Assembly: GCA_041398745.1 (NCBI GenBank)
Contig: JAWKUB010000003.1
Location: 868,001 to 932,000, forward strand
Length of the DNA: 64,000 nt
Direction of reading: 5' to 3'
From: JACKHO01 sp041398745
GTDB taxonomy: Bacteria > Planctomycetota > Planctomycetia > Planctomycetales > Planctomycetaceae
Shown here: positions 7,533 to 16,528 of the stretch, one piece after another
How the letters are laid out: each line of letters begins with the position of its first letter
How positions within the stretch are numbered: the first letter of the stretch is position 1
The notes under the pieces: generated by a model
Told to the model about the DNA's origin: nothing
Databases searched by the model: none
The model's input: the letters and a program-made list of their open reading frames with translations, nothing else
Translations under genes and position numbers: made by a program

Positions 7533-8599
7533 AGAGAACTATTCAGACGGCTACTCAATACTGAATTCTTTTCGCCATTTTCGACTCCCATCAATATCTG
7601 CAGGACCTGTTCGACCTTTCTCCCGAAAATCCTTTCCCCAGCCGCCTTTGTACAACTCAATCTCGACTGCATAACGCCCCCGCCCCCTAAATTCTCCAGC
7701 CACGATTGTTTGACCAAGAATTCCTCCGGGGGAATTTGCCAGTACATGTGAATATCGATTGGCAACGCTTTTCCCCTTACGTCTCCACGAGTTACCGAGT
7801 CGAATCGCCCAAGTTGCTCGTTGAACTGGAAGATCCGAATTCTACGCGGCTCATCGGACACCAAATGTCGGAATCGAAACATTGGATCGAAGATTTCGTC
7901 GGGATGATCATTGTTGTTCACGAAGTAAATCTGACAGGAAATACCTTCCGACGTTGTCCCTTCTTCATTGTATTCGATGACAGCATCTGTCCCGCCAACT
8001 CCTCCCTTTCTCACCCCAACGCAATGAACTCTTGCTGTAGGGTCCACCATCCAACTGATTGGAGCTGATGCAGCAACAATGTCGTCACTTGTCGAACGGA
8101 ATACGCGGGCCTGTGGCCTCTCTGACGAATACTTCTCGGCAATTCCGTCATATAGCACTAATTGCAGTGTGCAAGCGACACGCACTCCGGTGCCTCCTTG
8201 CGACACCAACTCAACACGTCGCCCAACCACCTGGCCATCGCGAACCACAATGGCACCAAGCATCGGCGAAATACGATCATTAACCAATGTTGCGTCGCCA
8301 ATTGCTGGAATCGGTATTATTCGAGGTTGCTCCTCCCCTGTCACGACAAGGCGAATTGCCGCGTACTGCCTTCCCAATGCGCCGATAAATGGATCGACGA
8401 CTATGCAGCTTGCATTCTCTCCTCGAACATGTATTTTGGCATCGACAGTCGTAATGCCGTTGTGTTCCTTCAAATTATCCAAATGAGCTGTTAGTTCCGC
8501 GTCGTCAAGCCGCAGGAAATAACTCCCTTCAGCCTTAAGTGAACGACAAATCGCGAGAACAGCCATCACAGCACAAATGTGTCTCGCAATCGTGCTCAT
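7514..8599 (-). CDS. Secreted protein of unknown function
   Basis: Start chosen at ATG 8599, with GGAGAC upstream, so the product begins MSTIARHICAVMAVLAICRS, a plausible signal peptide cut near LKAEG. The mature protein of about 340 residues is beta-rich in appearance and has no motif I recognise. It contains a glycine-rich HCVGVRKGGVGGTDAV segment in the middle. The last few codons (RSCCA and stop) lie inside the duplicated 404-bp segment, so the original C terminus may have been replaced when that segment arrived. It is followed on the same strand by no close gene. The gene upstream (8875-10050) is also secreted, unknown and on the same strand. Confidence 0.6.
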   Translation of the reverse strand: MSTIARHICAVMAVLAICRSLKAEGSYFLRLDDAELTAHLDNLKEHNGITTVDAKIHVRGENASCIVVDPFIGALGRQYAAIRLVVTGEEQPRIIPIPAIGDATLVNDRISPMLGAIVVRDGQVVGRRVELVSQGGTGVRVACTLQLVLYDGIAEKYSSERPQARVFRSTSDDIVAASAPISWMVDPTARVHCVGVRKGGVGGTDAVIEYNEEGTTSEGISCQIYFVNNNDHPDEIFDPMFRFRHLVSDEPRRIRIFQFNEQLGRFDSVTRGDVRGKALPIDIHMYWQIPPEEFLVKQSWLENLGGGGVMQSRLSCTKAAGERIFGRKVEQVLQILMGVENGEKNSVLSSRLNSSLRSCCA

Positions 8600-8874
8600 C
8601 TCAAGTCTCCACGTACAAATGACCAGTTGTGGCTGCAACATTGGGAATCCTGATTACGACCCGGACACACTACAAAGTGGCGGGTTGTTGGGGTCAAATT
8701 ACTGAATTGGGTTCCGGCTCCTCAGGTGTCCTGAACTGCAATTTGCCCCCAGTGAATTGAACGTGCACTTCAACCTGTCGGCAATCTGCCGGTCAATCCG
8801 AACTCAAAGATAACGCACATCGCGACACATTGACCACAGCCACGCGCCGGGTCTCGCCGCCGACACACCCTATT

Positions 8875-10050
8875 TCACTCCACAGCAGTTACGACACAGC
8901 GCCGGTTCGTTAGACGTACACCGTCGAACATTGCTGGGATGACTTGGCAGCGAAACTTTAGTTCTGCACCAAATGCCCGGTGAACGAATTTGGGAGTGAG
9001 GAACACATGCATGTATTCGGCATCAATTGGCTCAAATCGCCAGTTGTTGACGTCGACCACGTCTTCCAACTGGATGCTGTCGTCAACGCCAAAGTCCTTT
9101 CGAAATGCCGTGCTGAATTCGACGAGGTCATCGGTTGGAATCGCTTTGCCGTTCCACTCCATTCCCATGTCACTGACGAACGTGCCTATATCTTCCGGAT
9201 GCTTTCCCAAGAGATTTCGCAGCAGGCCTGTGGAAGCCGCACAGGCTTCAATCTCCTGTGGATTTCGTCCCCATCTTCCCCTGTCAAAGTCTTCTCTCTT
9301 TGCGGCAAGAATTGGTGTCCCATCGTCGTCGTATTGGATTCCAAAGACATAATCCACTCGCAATAAATCTCGTGTACTGGGCGTCCCATGCGTTAACGGG
9401 AGTTCACACTGTAATCTAGCGATGGTCCCATCCGGTATCTGGAACCGGTCCTCTATCCGTTGAAGTGCAAACCAAGTCTTTCCATTGGCAGTGGGCCACG
9501 ACATCCAATACTGTTTTGCGGCACTTGCGGCAAAGCATTCATACGCATCGAGTCGCGTACCACCCGAAAAGTCGACGTCAACGAGTAGCCTGTCGTGCTC
9601 AGTCATCAAGTGGCCGTTCAAAAGACCGCTATCGCAGAATATTTCATGTGCATTGCCATACCCTGAGAATGGAGGGATCAATTCTCCCAACCTCCCTTCT
9701 CGCTTTGGCACAATGCAAGCCCGTATGCCTTCTACAGACCAACGCCACGTGTAATTCGGATTCTGCTCCACAATGGCTGCGAGAAGGTCCGCAAAGGTCG
9801 AGGACTCCGAATGCACACTGACCATGGGACCAATCGCAATGAGGTGCCCTTCACTGTCGACGATTTGCGCTGGGTGCTCCTCTAATGCAATAGAGCAATA
9901 GATTCCAGTCTTCGCCAGAGGCTCGATGAGCTTCATGACAGGACAGTTTTCAAGGTCGACGCGGTATCCTATGTCTATAGTGGCATCATCACCGCCCGAC
10001 GCACCGGCAAATGTCGTTGAAACAAAAAATGCGAACACAAGAACTCGCAT
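8875..10050 (-). CDS. Secreted protein of unknown function
   Basis: 391 residues from ATG 10050, with GAGGAG 7 bases upstream. The N terminus MRVLVFAFFVSTTFAGASGG is a signal peptide. The next 100 residues (VMKLIEPLAKTGIYCSIALE, then FADLLAAIVEQNPNYTWRW) recall the STN-like fold of secretin and TonB-receptor N termini, but I hold this loosely. The rest is unrecognised. There are several cysteines, which would fit disulphides in an exported protein. It lies 234 bp upstream of another secreted unknown on the same strand and immediately left of the IS3 remnant. Confidence 0.6.
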   Translation of the reverse strand: MRVLVFAFFVSTTFAGASGGDDATIDIGYRVDLENCPVMKLIEPLAKTGIYCSIALEEHPAQIVDSEGHLIAIGPMVSVHSESSTFADLLAAIVEQNPNYTWRWSVEGIRACIVPKREGRLGELIPPFSGYGNAHEIFCDSGLLNGHLMTEHDRLLVDVDFSGGTRLDAYECFAASAAKQYWMSWPTANGKTWFALQRIEDRFQIPDGTIARLQCELPLTHGTPSTRDLLRVDYVFGIQYDDDGTPILAAKREDFDRGRWGRNPQEIEACAASTGLLRNLLGKHPEDIGTFVSDMGMEWNGKAIPTDDLVEFSTAFRKDFGVDDSIQLEDVVDVNNWRFEPIDAEYMHVFLTPKFVHRAFGAELKFRCQVIPAMFDGVRLTNRRCVVTAVE

Positions 10051-10137
10051 TACGAAACTCCTCGTGGAAAGCCAATGCTAATTGCCGGCATAAACGTGCT
10101 CTGACTCAATCGATATCACATTGCCGAACACACCCTC

Positions 10138-11280
10138 TGAGGTGGACCCCAAAAGTTGGACAGGTTGATAAGGTAGGAATTGACCTGAAATGAGTCCCGT
10201 TTTGGGAGTATGAGAGATGAGCAGGAAGCGTCGTGTGTTGGGGTCTGCGTTGAAGGCGAAGGTCGCCTTGGCTGCGGTGAAGGGGGATCGGACGACGGCT
10301 CAGTTGGCGAGTCAGTTTGGGGTGCATACGAGCCAGGTAACGGCCTGGAAGAAGCGTCTACTCGAAGGGGTCGGCGAGTTGTTTGCCGATGGCCGACAGA
10401 GGCGTGCGGACGAGTCCAGTGCTGATGAGCAGTTGCTATTACATTCCAGCGGCAGAGTCAGCACAGAACCTGGAGTTGATGCGGCAAATCGACGAATTGT
10501 ATCTGCAATGGCCGTTCTACGGTTCCCGTAAGATTGCTCATTTACTGGACGTCAATCGCAAGCGGGTGCAGCGGCTGATGAGACGCATGGGAATCGAAAG
10601 TGTGAGGCGCACACGTCGCACGACGCGGCCCGCACCGGGGGGGGCGGGGTCACAAGATTTACCCTTATTTGCTGCGGAATCTGGGGATTTCTCAGCCAGA
10701 TCAGGTGTGGTCGACCGACATCACGTACATCCCGCTCAGGCAGGGTTTCTTGTACCTGGTGGCGGTGCTCGACTGGTTCAGCCGGTATGTCTTGAGTTGG
10801 AGATTAAGCAATACGCTGGAAGGAAGTTTCTGTTGCGAGGCTTTGGAGGAGGCTCTGGCCTATTCACAGCCGGAGATTTTCAACAGCGACCAGGGGAGCC
10901 AATTCACGTCTGTGGCGGAGCGTGAAACACGAGGAGGTGTACCTGAAGGACTACGCAGATGGCTGGGAGGCCGAGGAGTCCCTGAGGCGTTACTTCGAGT
11001 TTTATTGCGAGCAGCGCATCCACCAGTCGCTGGATTATCGAACTCCGGCCGAAGTGTACGGCGTCAAAGATTCAAGTTGTTGAGGGCTTGCGTCCGACGA
11101 GAATGCAGGAGCCCAAATCATTGCAAAGTTTCGCGCCCTGGCCCCTTCGGGAAGTAGGGGAGCCGGTCAGCGAACGGCAGGGGCCGCGGGCGACGACGAG
11201 GCCTTCAGGGGGCCTCGTCGCCCGCTCCCGTGCACCACTATCCAACCCCAATGACTGTCCAAACATTGGGGTCCACCTCA
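10138..11280 (+). mobile_element. Decayed IS3-family insertion sequence
   Basis: Terminal inverted repeats start TGAGGTGGACCCCAA at 10138 and end with its complement TTGGGGTCCACCTCA at 11280, about 1.14 kb in all. No target duplication is evident: the flanks read ccctc on the left and gtggc on the right. The transposase reading frames inside are broken. A GC-rich imperfect hairpin (11186-11225, GGCCTCGTCGCCCGC arm) lies between the transposase remnant and the right end and does not belong to the usual IS3 plan. Confidence 0.88.
10217..11083 (+). pseudogene. IS3-family transposase remnant (orfA/orfB, several lesions)
   Basis: The orfA part starts at ATG 10217 and encodes a helix-turn-helix (ATTAQL-type; AQLASQFGVHTSQVTAWKKR). 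The frame then breaks, and the end of orfA plus the start of orfB appear to be deleted near 10430. The orfB pieces follow in different frames: IDELYLQWPFYGSRKIAHLL near 10480, then after a G-run at 10637-10646 DQVWSTDITYIPLRQGF and LAYSQPEIFNSDQGSQFTS (the two catalytic aspartates). A further deletion near 10915 removes the segment with the expected last catalytic glutamate. The final part, HEEVYLKDYADGWEAEE to TPAEVYGVKDSSC, ends at 11083. It cannot encode an active enzyme. Confidence 0.88.
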
Positions 11281-11297
11281 GTGGCAACTGCAGCCAA

Positions 11298-11723
11298 TTA
11301 ACCAGTCGTCAGGTCAAAGTTGGCGGAGTCACTACCACCGCCAGGAACGTCGAATACTCGTGCGTCGTTGATGTTGCCATTGGTTTGCTGCCCCCCTTCG
11401 CCTTCTCCAGCATCAGAGTCAGCTGCGACTTCTGGGAGGGAGAATGTGACTTGATGGGAACCAACCAGGGCACCGCTCTCACCCGTTGTGGTGACCTCAA
11501 GCGAGTAATGGCCTTCTGCGTCGGTTACACCGAATGATGTTGGTGCCAGACCATCGCTATTCGCCGCCTGGGGTTGGAATTGGACGTTGACTCCCGCAAG
11601 CGGCGCGCCGTCGACAGTTACTTTTCCGGAAACGGGCGCGAGGTCAAGCTTGTCGCCGCCACCACCACATCCACTCAGAGCAGCAGTCAACACGACCAAG
11701 ACACTAAAACGCAGAGACAACAT
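11298..11723 (-). CDS. Lipoprotein with carboxypeptidase-regulatory-like beta domain
   Basis: Start chosen at ATG 11723, which gives MLSLRFSVLVVLTAALSGC and a clear lipobox. After a glycine spacer the protein has the sequence VSGKVTVDGAPLAGVNVQF, the start of a prealbumin-like/carboxypeptidase regulatory-like fold, then GVTDAEGHYSLEV. It is 141 residues long. This small lipoprotein type commonly follows DUF1559 genes in planctomycetes, as here: its start lies 126 bp beyond the DUF1559 stop on the same strand. It should sit on a membrane facing the periplasm. Exact role unknown. Confidence 0.8.
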   Translation of the reverse strand: MLSLRFSVLVVLTAALSGCGGGGDKLDLAPVSGKVTVDGAPLAGVNVQFQPQAANSDGLAPTSFGVTDAEGHYSLEVTTTGESGALVGSHQVTFSLPEVAADSDAGEGEGGQQTNGNINDARVFDVPGGGSDSANFDLTTG

Positions 11724-11848
11724 GAGGAATCCCCAAACAGAAAGCCAGCAGAAAATCAGTTGACGACAGGTGTAAAACAAGTTGGAACGGCTGCCAGCAT
11801 CGGCAGCCGTTCCGCAATCAGAAAACCTCACTCACGTGAAGTGGCACC

Positions 11849-12805
11849 CTAGAATTCGCCAATGATTTCACCGTTCTGAATCGTACCGAGTCCACCGAGT
11901 GTACCCAGGTCGATATTTTCACTGATGAATCGCACGGCACCATCGGCCATGAGAAATTGAATTCCACCAACGTGGAAGCTACCGAATGCGCGCTTGCAAG
12001 AGTTCGAGCCACCCATACCGCCAATCGCCACACAACGATTGTAATCATTGATGAGTGTGCGGCTCTGGTTGTTGTGGATCGCAGAATTCACGTAGCTCGT
12101 GTAAGTGTAAGCCCAGAACGATCCGCGACGAGGGTTCGTTCGCGTGGAGTACTCACCAACCATAAGCGTGTTGGAGGTACCGTCAATGATGGTACCCATC
12201 TTTTCTACAGTAGCTCCACTTCGATCACATACTGTGTGGAGCGCTCCTTTCCAGCTCCGCAGATTTGCATTGGTAAACGCGCCACGGTTGTCTTGCCAGT
12301 CGGTGCCGTCAGTCGTACCAACCACTGCACGATATGAACTCATGGCGTAGTCCAGCCCGCTACCTGGTCCACTTTCCGGACGATTCTTTGTTCCCACGTT
12401 GATGTCAGAGGGGCAGTTGTACACCTTCAGGATTGTTTCACGGACAATTTGGTTGCCGTTGTTCAGCCCCGGGTCTTCATTGAACGAGTTGAAATCGTAA
12501 ATATTGTACAGGGGAGCTTGATCAACATATGGCAAAATCGAAATCGCCCAGTTCGTACCGCTTTTTGTGCCACAGCAGTCCCCCATGGTAATTCCGCCAG
12601 GTGGGAAACTGTTGAATGTTTCATGGTAGTTGTGCAGACCCAAACCAATTTGCTTCAGGTTGTTCTTGCACTGAGAGCGGCGTGCGGCTTCTCGAGCCTG
12701 CTGCACAGCAGGCAGTAACAGAGCAATGAGCACTGCGATAATCGCAATGACGACGAGCAACTCAATCAGGGTAAAACCCTTACGTTGTGCGCGAATTGGG
12801 GGCAT
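11849..12805 (-). CDS. DUF1559 (type II secretion pseudopilin-like) protein
   Basis: 318 residues from ATG 12805. The N terminus has the prepilin cleavage and hydrophobic helix signature RKGFTLIELLVVIAIIAVLI, followed by LLPAVQQAREAARRSQCKNN, the start of the DUF1559 domain. The C-terminal block HVGGIQFLMADGAVRFISEN is the H-X9-DG motif of this family. DUF1559 proteins are greatly expanded in planctomycetes and are thought to be assembled or exported like pseudopilins, but their function is unknown. Its downstream partner is the small lipoprotein gene at 11298-11723. Confidence 0.93.
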   Translation of the reverse strand: MPPIRAQRKGFTLIELLVVIAIIAVLIALLLPAVQQAREAARRSQCKNNLKQIGLGLHNYHETFNSFPPGGITMGDCCGTKSGTNWAISILPYVDQAPLYNIYDFNSFNEDPGLNNGNQIVRETILKVYNCPSDINVGTKNRPESGPGSGLDYAMSSYRAVVGTTDGTDWQDNRGAFTNANLRSWKGALHTVCDRSGATVEKMGTIIDGTSNTLMVGEYSTRTNPRRGSFWAYTYTSYVNSAIHNNQSRTLINDYNRCVAIGGMGGSNSCKRAFGSFHVGGIQFLMADGAVRFISENIDLGTLGGLGTIQNGEIIGEF

Positions 12806-13235
12806 GAACGTTTCTCGATGAAATGGAAGACTTTGAGAATTGGACGTTCGAATAACATCCAAATGATGATTACGTTAAATTCTCGTACTCAATCGCGCCA
12901 CCGTCAAGACGCGTCACCTGATAATTCGATGGCCACGCTCGGGATTGTTGAACTTGTATAACTTCTACGTTCTTTAGCAGTGGAGAGTTGGCACAGAACT
13001 CGGATGGAGGCAACTTTCCGTTTTTGGGGGACAAAATCCATACTGAGGCGCAGCAGGTGCACCCTACCCTGATTGCCTAATCGGAAAAGTGATTGCAGGC
13101 GAACCTGTTCCCGAAGATTCTCCTCGCATTCGACGTGTCGCTGATGCATCATGGAGTCGATGACAAATTAAGACATGAGGTCTCGTCATCTGGAGTTCTT
13201 CGGTCCTGTTGAATTGCGACCGCCAATTCGCTGCT
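12806..13235. other. 430-bp divergent intergenic region; no gene seen
   Basis: This separates the DUF1559 gene and the secreted hydrolase-like gene and holds their promoters. Short open frames here show no ribosome binding site, signal peptide or known motif. Confidence 0.45.
12879..12907 (-). promoter_or_regulatory. Candidate sigma-70-type promoter for the DUF1559 gene
   Basis: On the minus strand TTGACG (12902-12907) and GAGAAT (12879-12884) are separated by 17 bp, about 74 bp before the DUF1559 ATG. The -35 box is a 5/6 match and the -10 box a 4/6 match to the consensus, so this is only a candidate. Confidence 0.35.
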
Positions 13236-15566
13236 ATGACATTGCGATTCCCCTTCAAAAGTCCGCTGCGACGGCTTACCTGCCTGCTCGTTCTGGCCAC
13301 AGCATTTTTTTCGCGTGGTATCCAGGCAGATGAACTCCATCTGGACAATGGGATGGTTCTGCAGGGCATTGTCGTCAAAGTGCCGGGACTCAATATGCTG
13401 ACGGCAGAGCGGAACAACGTTTCTGAAATCCGCAACTTACCGTTCTATATGGTGGATGATGGTGTGCGGCGCTATTTCGTCTCCACTCGGTTTGCTACGC
13501 CTGTCGACTACGATCCCCTGAATCCGTATGTCACCTATGACCTGTTTCAGGAAAAAATCGGACGTGCTCCAGGACCCGGGGTTGTTGGGGCGTCGAAGGT
13601 CACGCCATTTGATCGCTTTGGTCGTCGTACCGTGACACTCTCGAGCAGGAAGGGCGACATTCACATCATCCAGGGGTTAACCAAAGTCCGACCCGACTGG
13701 GTGCAAATTGAAGGATTGAACCACGACTGGGAGTATCGACTCGACACCAAAGTCGTCCCGGACGATGTCCTGCAGGCCATTGTGGAACAGGCGACCGATC
13801 AGCAAAACTCAGAGGAACGAAAACACGCCGTCATGTTCTTTCTGCAGGCAGACAAGCCGCGTCTTGCACAGCAGGAATTGGAGCGCATTGGGAAGGATTT
13901 TCCCGAGCTCGACGAATGGTGTCGTTCATACAAGCAGAGCATTGCTGAACTTTCTGCTCGCATGGGCCTCAATGAACTGAAATTGCGACGCCTTTCTGGT
14001 CAGCATCAATTGGCAAACTTCATTGCACGTCAGGTGCCTACTGACGAAGTGAGTGCCGACGTCGCCCTTGAAGCGCAAGAAATCGTCGCGACCTACGACA
14101 AAGCGCTCGAAGACCGAGACCGGGTACTCATGTGGCTTGATCAGCTGCATGCAAAACTCCCCGAAGAGGAATCGGCAGAACTGCAGGGAATGCGTGCGCG
14201 ACTCAGTGATGAAATGCACATCGAAACACTCGGCCGCCTCACGCCATTTCTGCGTGTTGTTGAAGATGAGACTCTGTCGCCCGACCAGAAACTCGCCTTG
14301 GCTTATTCAGGTTGGGTCCTCGGTGCCCCGGAGGCTCTGGAACAGCTCAAAATCTCACAGAACCTTTGGGCGGCGCGATTTCTCCTCCTGGAGTATCTTC
14401 GTAGCGACAATGACTTTCGCCGGGACGAAATCCTGGAAGAGTTGGCGAATTTGGAAGGCGTCAGTGTCAGTCGATTGGCCGCCATGGTCCACCACCTTCC
14501 CATGGCTTTTGAAACTCCTGTCACGGAGTCATCAATTGTCGAAGATGTTACCTTCACCTCTGAAGCGGGAGACGAGGAGCGAACATACTCTCTCATGCTG
14601 CCGCCCGAGTATTCGCCCCACCTGGCGTACCCCATGCTGGTTGTCATGAATAGCGGTGGGCAGGACGAGCAAGGCGCCATCAAGTGGTGGGCGGGAGATG
14701 AGCAGCAGCAGGGCTGGGCACAGCGCCGGGGTTACATTGTCATTGCTCCACATTATCTCGACAAAGAAAAAGGCGAGTACGATTACTCGACCGAATCAAA
14801 TGCCATTGTGCGTGATTGCATGACACACGTACGCAAACGCTATCGTGTCGACTCCGATCGAGTTTTCATCACAGGGCACGGAATGGGGGCCGATGCAGTT
14901 TATGACGTCGCTCTCAGCGCTCCTGACCTGTTTGCCGGGGCCGTTGCCATTGCTGGAAAAATTGAGCGTCATGCCGTGTTTAACTGGGAGAACGGACACC
15001 AGCTGGCGTGGTACGTCGTTGGCGGCGAACGCGATCGTGACACAACGGAACGGAATGCCCCTAACCTGAACCGCATGCTGTTCAAACGGCAGGACATGAT
15101 TTATTGCGACTATAAGGCCCGAGGTTACGAGGGGTACGGAGAAGAGCAAGAACGGATTTTTGAATGGATGCAGTCCAAACGCCGCAAATCGCTGGCTGAG
15201 GTTGCTGACTTTGAAGTCGGCTCCTTGCGGATGTCGGACAATCAGTTCCATTGGTTCGCCGGACACGCACTTCCGCCAAACCTGTTTCCACCTCTACCGG
15301 CCAGCGGTCGGATCAGCGGTGTCACGGTGCGGCCATTCAAAGCACACGTTGCCGTCGGCGGGCCGATTTATCTGCAGCATCCCGGCAAGGCCACGACAAT
15401 TTGGCTGAGTCCAGAGTTCGTTGACTTCGAGGAAAGGCATCGTATTTCGATCAATGGCCGGGTCGTCTTCAACAGCTTCATTTCTCCATCAATCGAAGAC
15501 TTGCTCGAAGACTTGCGTATTCGGGGCGATCGTGAACGCCTCTTCTGGGCGAAAATGACGTTTTAG
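13236..15566 (+). CDS. Secreted alpha/beta-hydrolase-like protein lacking the nucleophile
   Basis: A 776-residue protein with a signal peptide (LRRLTCLLVLATAFF, cut near GIQADE). The first half is an unrecognised region, probably mostly helical. From about residue 425 it has the order of an esterase or PHB-depolymerase-like domain: RTYSLMLPPEYSPHLAYPML, an oxyanion-type segment, then VDSDRVFITGHGMGADAVYD. In active members the GxSxG elbow holds serine, but here the codon is GGA, so Gly549 replaces it. This suggests a binding or structural role instead of hydrolysis. Start ATG 13236; an upstream TTG at 13209 is possible. Confidence 0.7.
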   Translation: MTLRFPFKSPLRRLTCLLVLATAFFSRGIQADELHLDNGMVLQGIVVKVPGLNMLTAERNNVSEIRNLPFYMVDDGVRRYFVSTRFATPVDYDPLNPYVTYDLFQEKIGRAPGPGVVGASKVTPFDRFGRRTVTLSSRKGDIHIIQGLTKVRPDWVQIEGLNHDWEYRLDTKVVPDDVLQAIVEQATDQQNSEERKHAVMFFLQADKPRLAQQELERIGKDFPELDEWCRSYKQSIAELSARMGLNELKLRRLSGQHQLANFIARQVPTDEVSADVALEAQEIVATYDKALEDRDRVLMWLDQLHAKLPEEESAELQGMRARLSDEMHIETLGRLTPFLRVVEDETLSPDQKLALAYSGWVLGAPEALEQLKISQNLWAARFLLLEYLRSDNDFRRDEILEELANLEGVSVSRLAAMVHHLPMAFETPVTESSIVEDVTFTSEAGDEERTYSLMLPPEYSPHLAYPMLVVMNSGGQDEQGAIKWWAGDEQQQGWAQRRGYIVIAPHYLDKEKGEYDYSTESNAIVRDCMTHVRKRYRVDSDRVFITGHGMGADAVYDVALSAPDLFAGAVAIAGKIERHAVFNWENGHQLAWYVVGGERDRDTTERNAPNLNRMLFKRQDMIYCDYKARGYEGYGEEQERIFEWMQSKRRKSLAEVADFEVGSLRMSDNQFHWFAGHALPPNLFPPLPASGRISGVTVRPFKAHVAVGGPIYLQHPGKATTIWLSPEFVDFEERHRISINGRVVFNSFISPSIEDLLEDLRIRGDRERLFWAKMTF

Positions 15567-15583
15567 ACGTCATCTTTCATCCC

Positions 15584-15610
15584 GGTGGCACAGACATTCC
15601 TGTCTGTGGA
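15584..15610 (-). repeat. Palindromic repeat, copy B
   Basis: The element is in the opposite orientation to copy A: GGTGG, then CACAGACA (15589-15596), loop TTCC and TGTCTGTG (15601-15608). It lies between two co-directional genes, 17 bp after the stop of the hydrolase-like gene. Confidence 0.8.
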
Positions 15611-15622
15611 TTCCCGCTGACT

Positions 15623-16441
15623 ATGCTAAACTGGGGGCATCTTCTTTGCTTCCTCGTCGACTCATTGAGTGTCGGACAATCTGCCGTGACCATACAACCG
15701 CTTCCTCCGGAATTGGAACATTCACACTCTCCCGAAGCCATTCGGGCGAGACTACAGACCGATCCCGAACACTCCTACCTGCGCGATTTCATTTACGGCG
15801 CAGTCGATGGTGCCGTCACCACATTTGCCGTCGTGTCAGGAGTGGCAGGTGCCGGGCTGGCGCCCAACATTGTCATTGTGCTCGGCGTCGCCAACTTGAT
15901 TGGCGATGGATTCAGTATGGCTGCGGGCAATTATCTCGGTACGAAGGCGGAAGCCGAGCAGCGTGAAAAAACGCGCCTCATGGAGCATCGCCACATTGCG
16001 CACAGCCCCGATGGTGAGCGGGAAGAAATCCGGCAAATCTACTCGGCCTACGGATTCGAAGGAGACCTACTCGAACAAATTGTCACGGTCATTACCTCGG
16101 ATAAGAACCGTTGGGTGAACACCATGCTCCGTGAAGAGTTTGGACTGTCGTCAATCGCTCCCAATCCATTGAAATCTGCAGCAGCCACTTTTGTTGCCTT
16201 CATCTTGATTGGCGCCATCCCACTGCTGCCGTTCGTTGCCAACTTGCTCATTCCGTTTTCGGGAGCCTATCTCATCAGCACCGTCATGACCGGCATTGCC
16301 TTTTTCGCCGTGGGCGCCGCAAAGTCCAAGTTCGTTGAACAACACTGGGCCATCGCTGGTGCTGAGACATTAATTGTAGGAGCCATCGCCTCCGGCTTCG
16401 CCTACCTCTGCGGCTGGGTACTGCAAGGGATTGTGGCGTAG
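15623..16441 (+). CDS. VIT1/CCC1-family transporter (predicted iron or manganese)
   Basis: The 272-residue frame matches the VIT family: SYLRDFIYGAVDGAVTTFAVVSG as first helix region, then ANLIGDGFSMAAGNYLGTKAE (helix 2 with the conserved GD..SMA motif), a cytoplasmic loop rich in Glu and His (HRHIAHSPDGEREEIRQIY) and three further hydrophobic helices to the C terminus. Plant and yeast members move Fe2+ or Mn2+ out of the cytoplasm; bacterial members are assumed to do likewise. Homologues usually begin close to LEHSHSPEAIR, so the GTG at 15686 is a likely alternative to the ATG at 15623. Confidence 0.85.
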   Translation: MLNWGHLLCFLVDSLSVGQSAVTIQPLPPELEHSHSPEAIRARLQTDPEHSYLRDFIYGAVDGAVTTFAVVSGVAGAGLAPNIVIVLGVANLIGDGFSMAAGNYLGTKAEAEQREKTRLMEHRHIAHSPDGEREEIRQIYSAYGFEGDLLEQIVTVITSDKNRWVNTMLREEFGLSSIAPNPLKSAAATFVAFILIGAIPLLPFVANLLIPFSGAYLISTVMTGIAFFAVGAAKSKFVEQHWAIAGAETLIVGAIASGFAYLCGWVLQGIVA

Positions 16442-16528
16442 CGAGCCCTTCGATGCTTTACCGAGGTCTCGTCGGGCCACTAGAATTCCGATCTCTCTAA
16501 ACCTCGCAGGCCCCAGGGCAGAACAACA

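Noticed and set aside
7440..7751. Possible small protein containing TKHQRWFAKPRWSYLVES
   Set aside because: The peptide lies in the duplicated 404-bp segment on both strands' shadows, has no ribosome binding site, and looks like a translation of repeat DNA.
12904..13152. 82-codon minus-strand open frame between the DUF1559 gene and the hydrolase-like gene
   Set aside because: No ribosome binding site, signal or motif; it overlaps the probable promoter of the DUF1559 gene.
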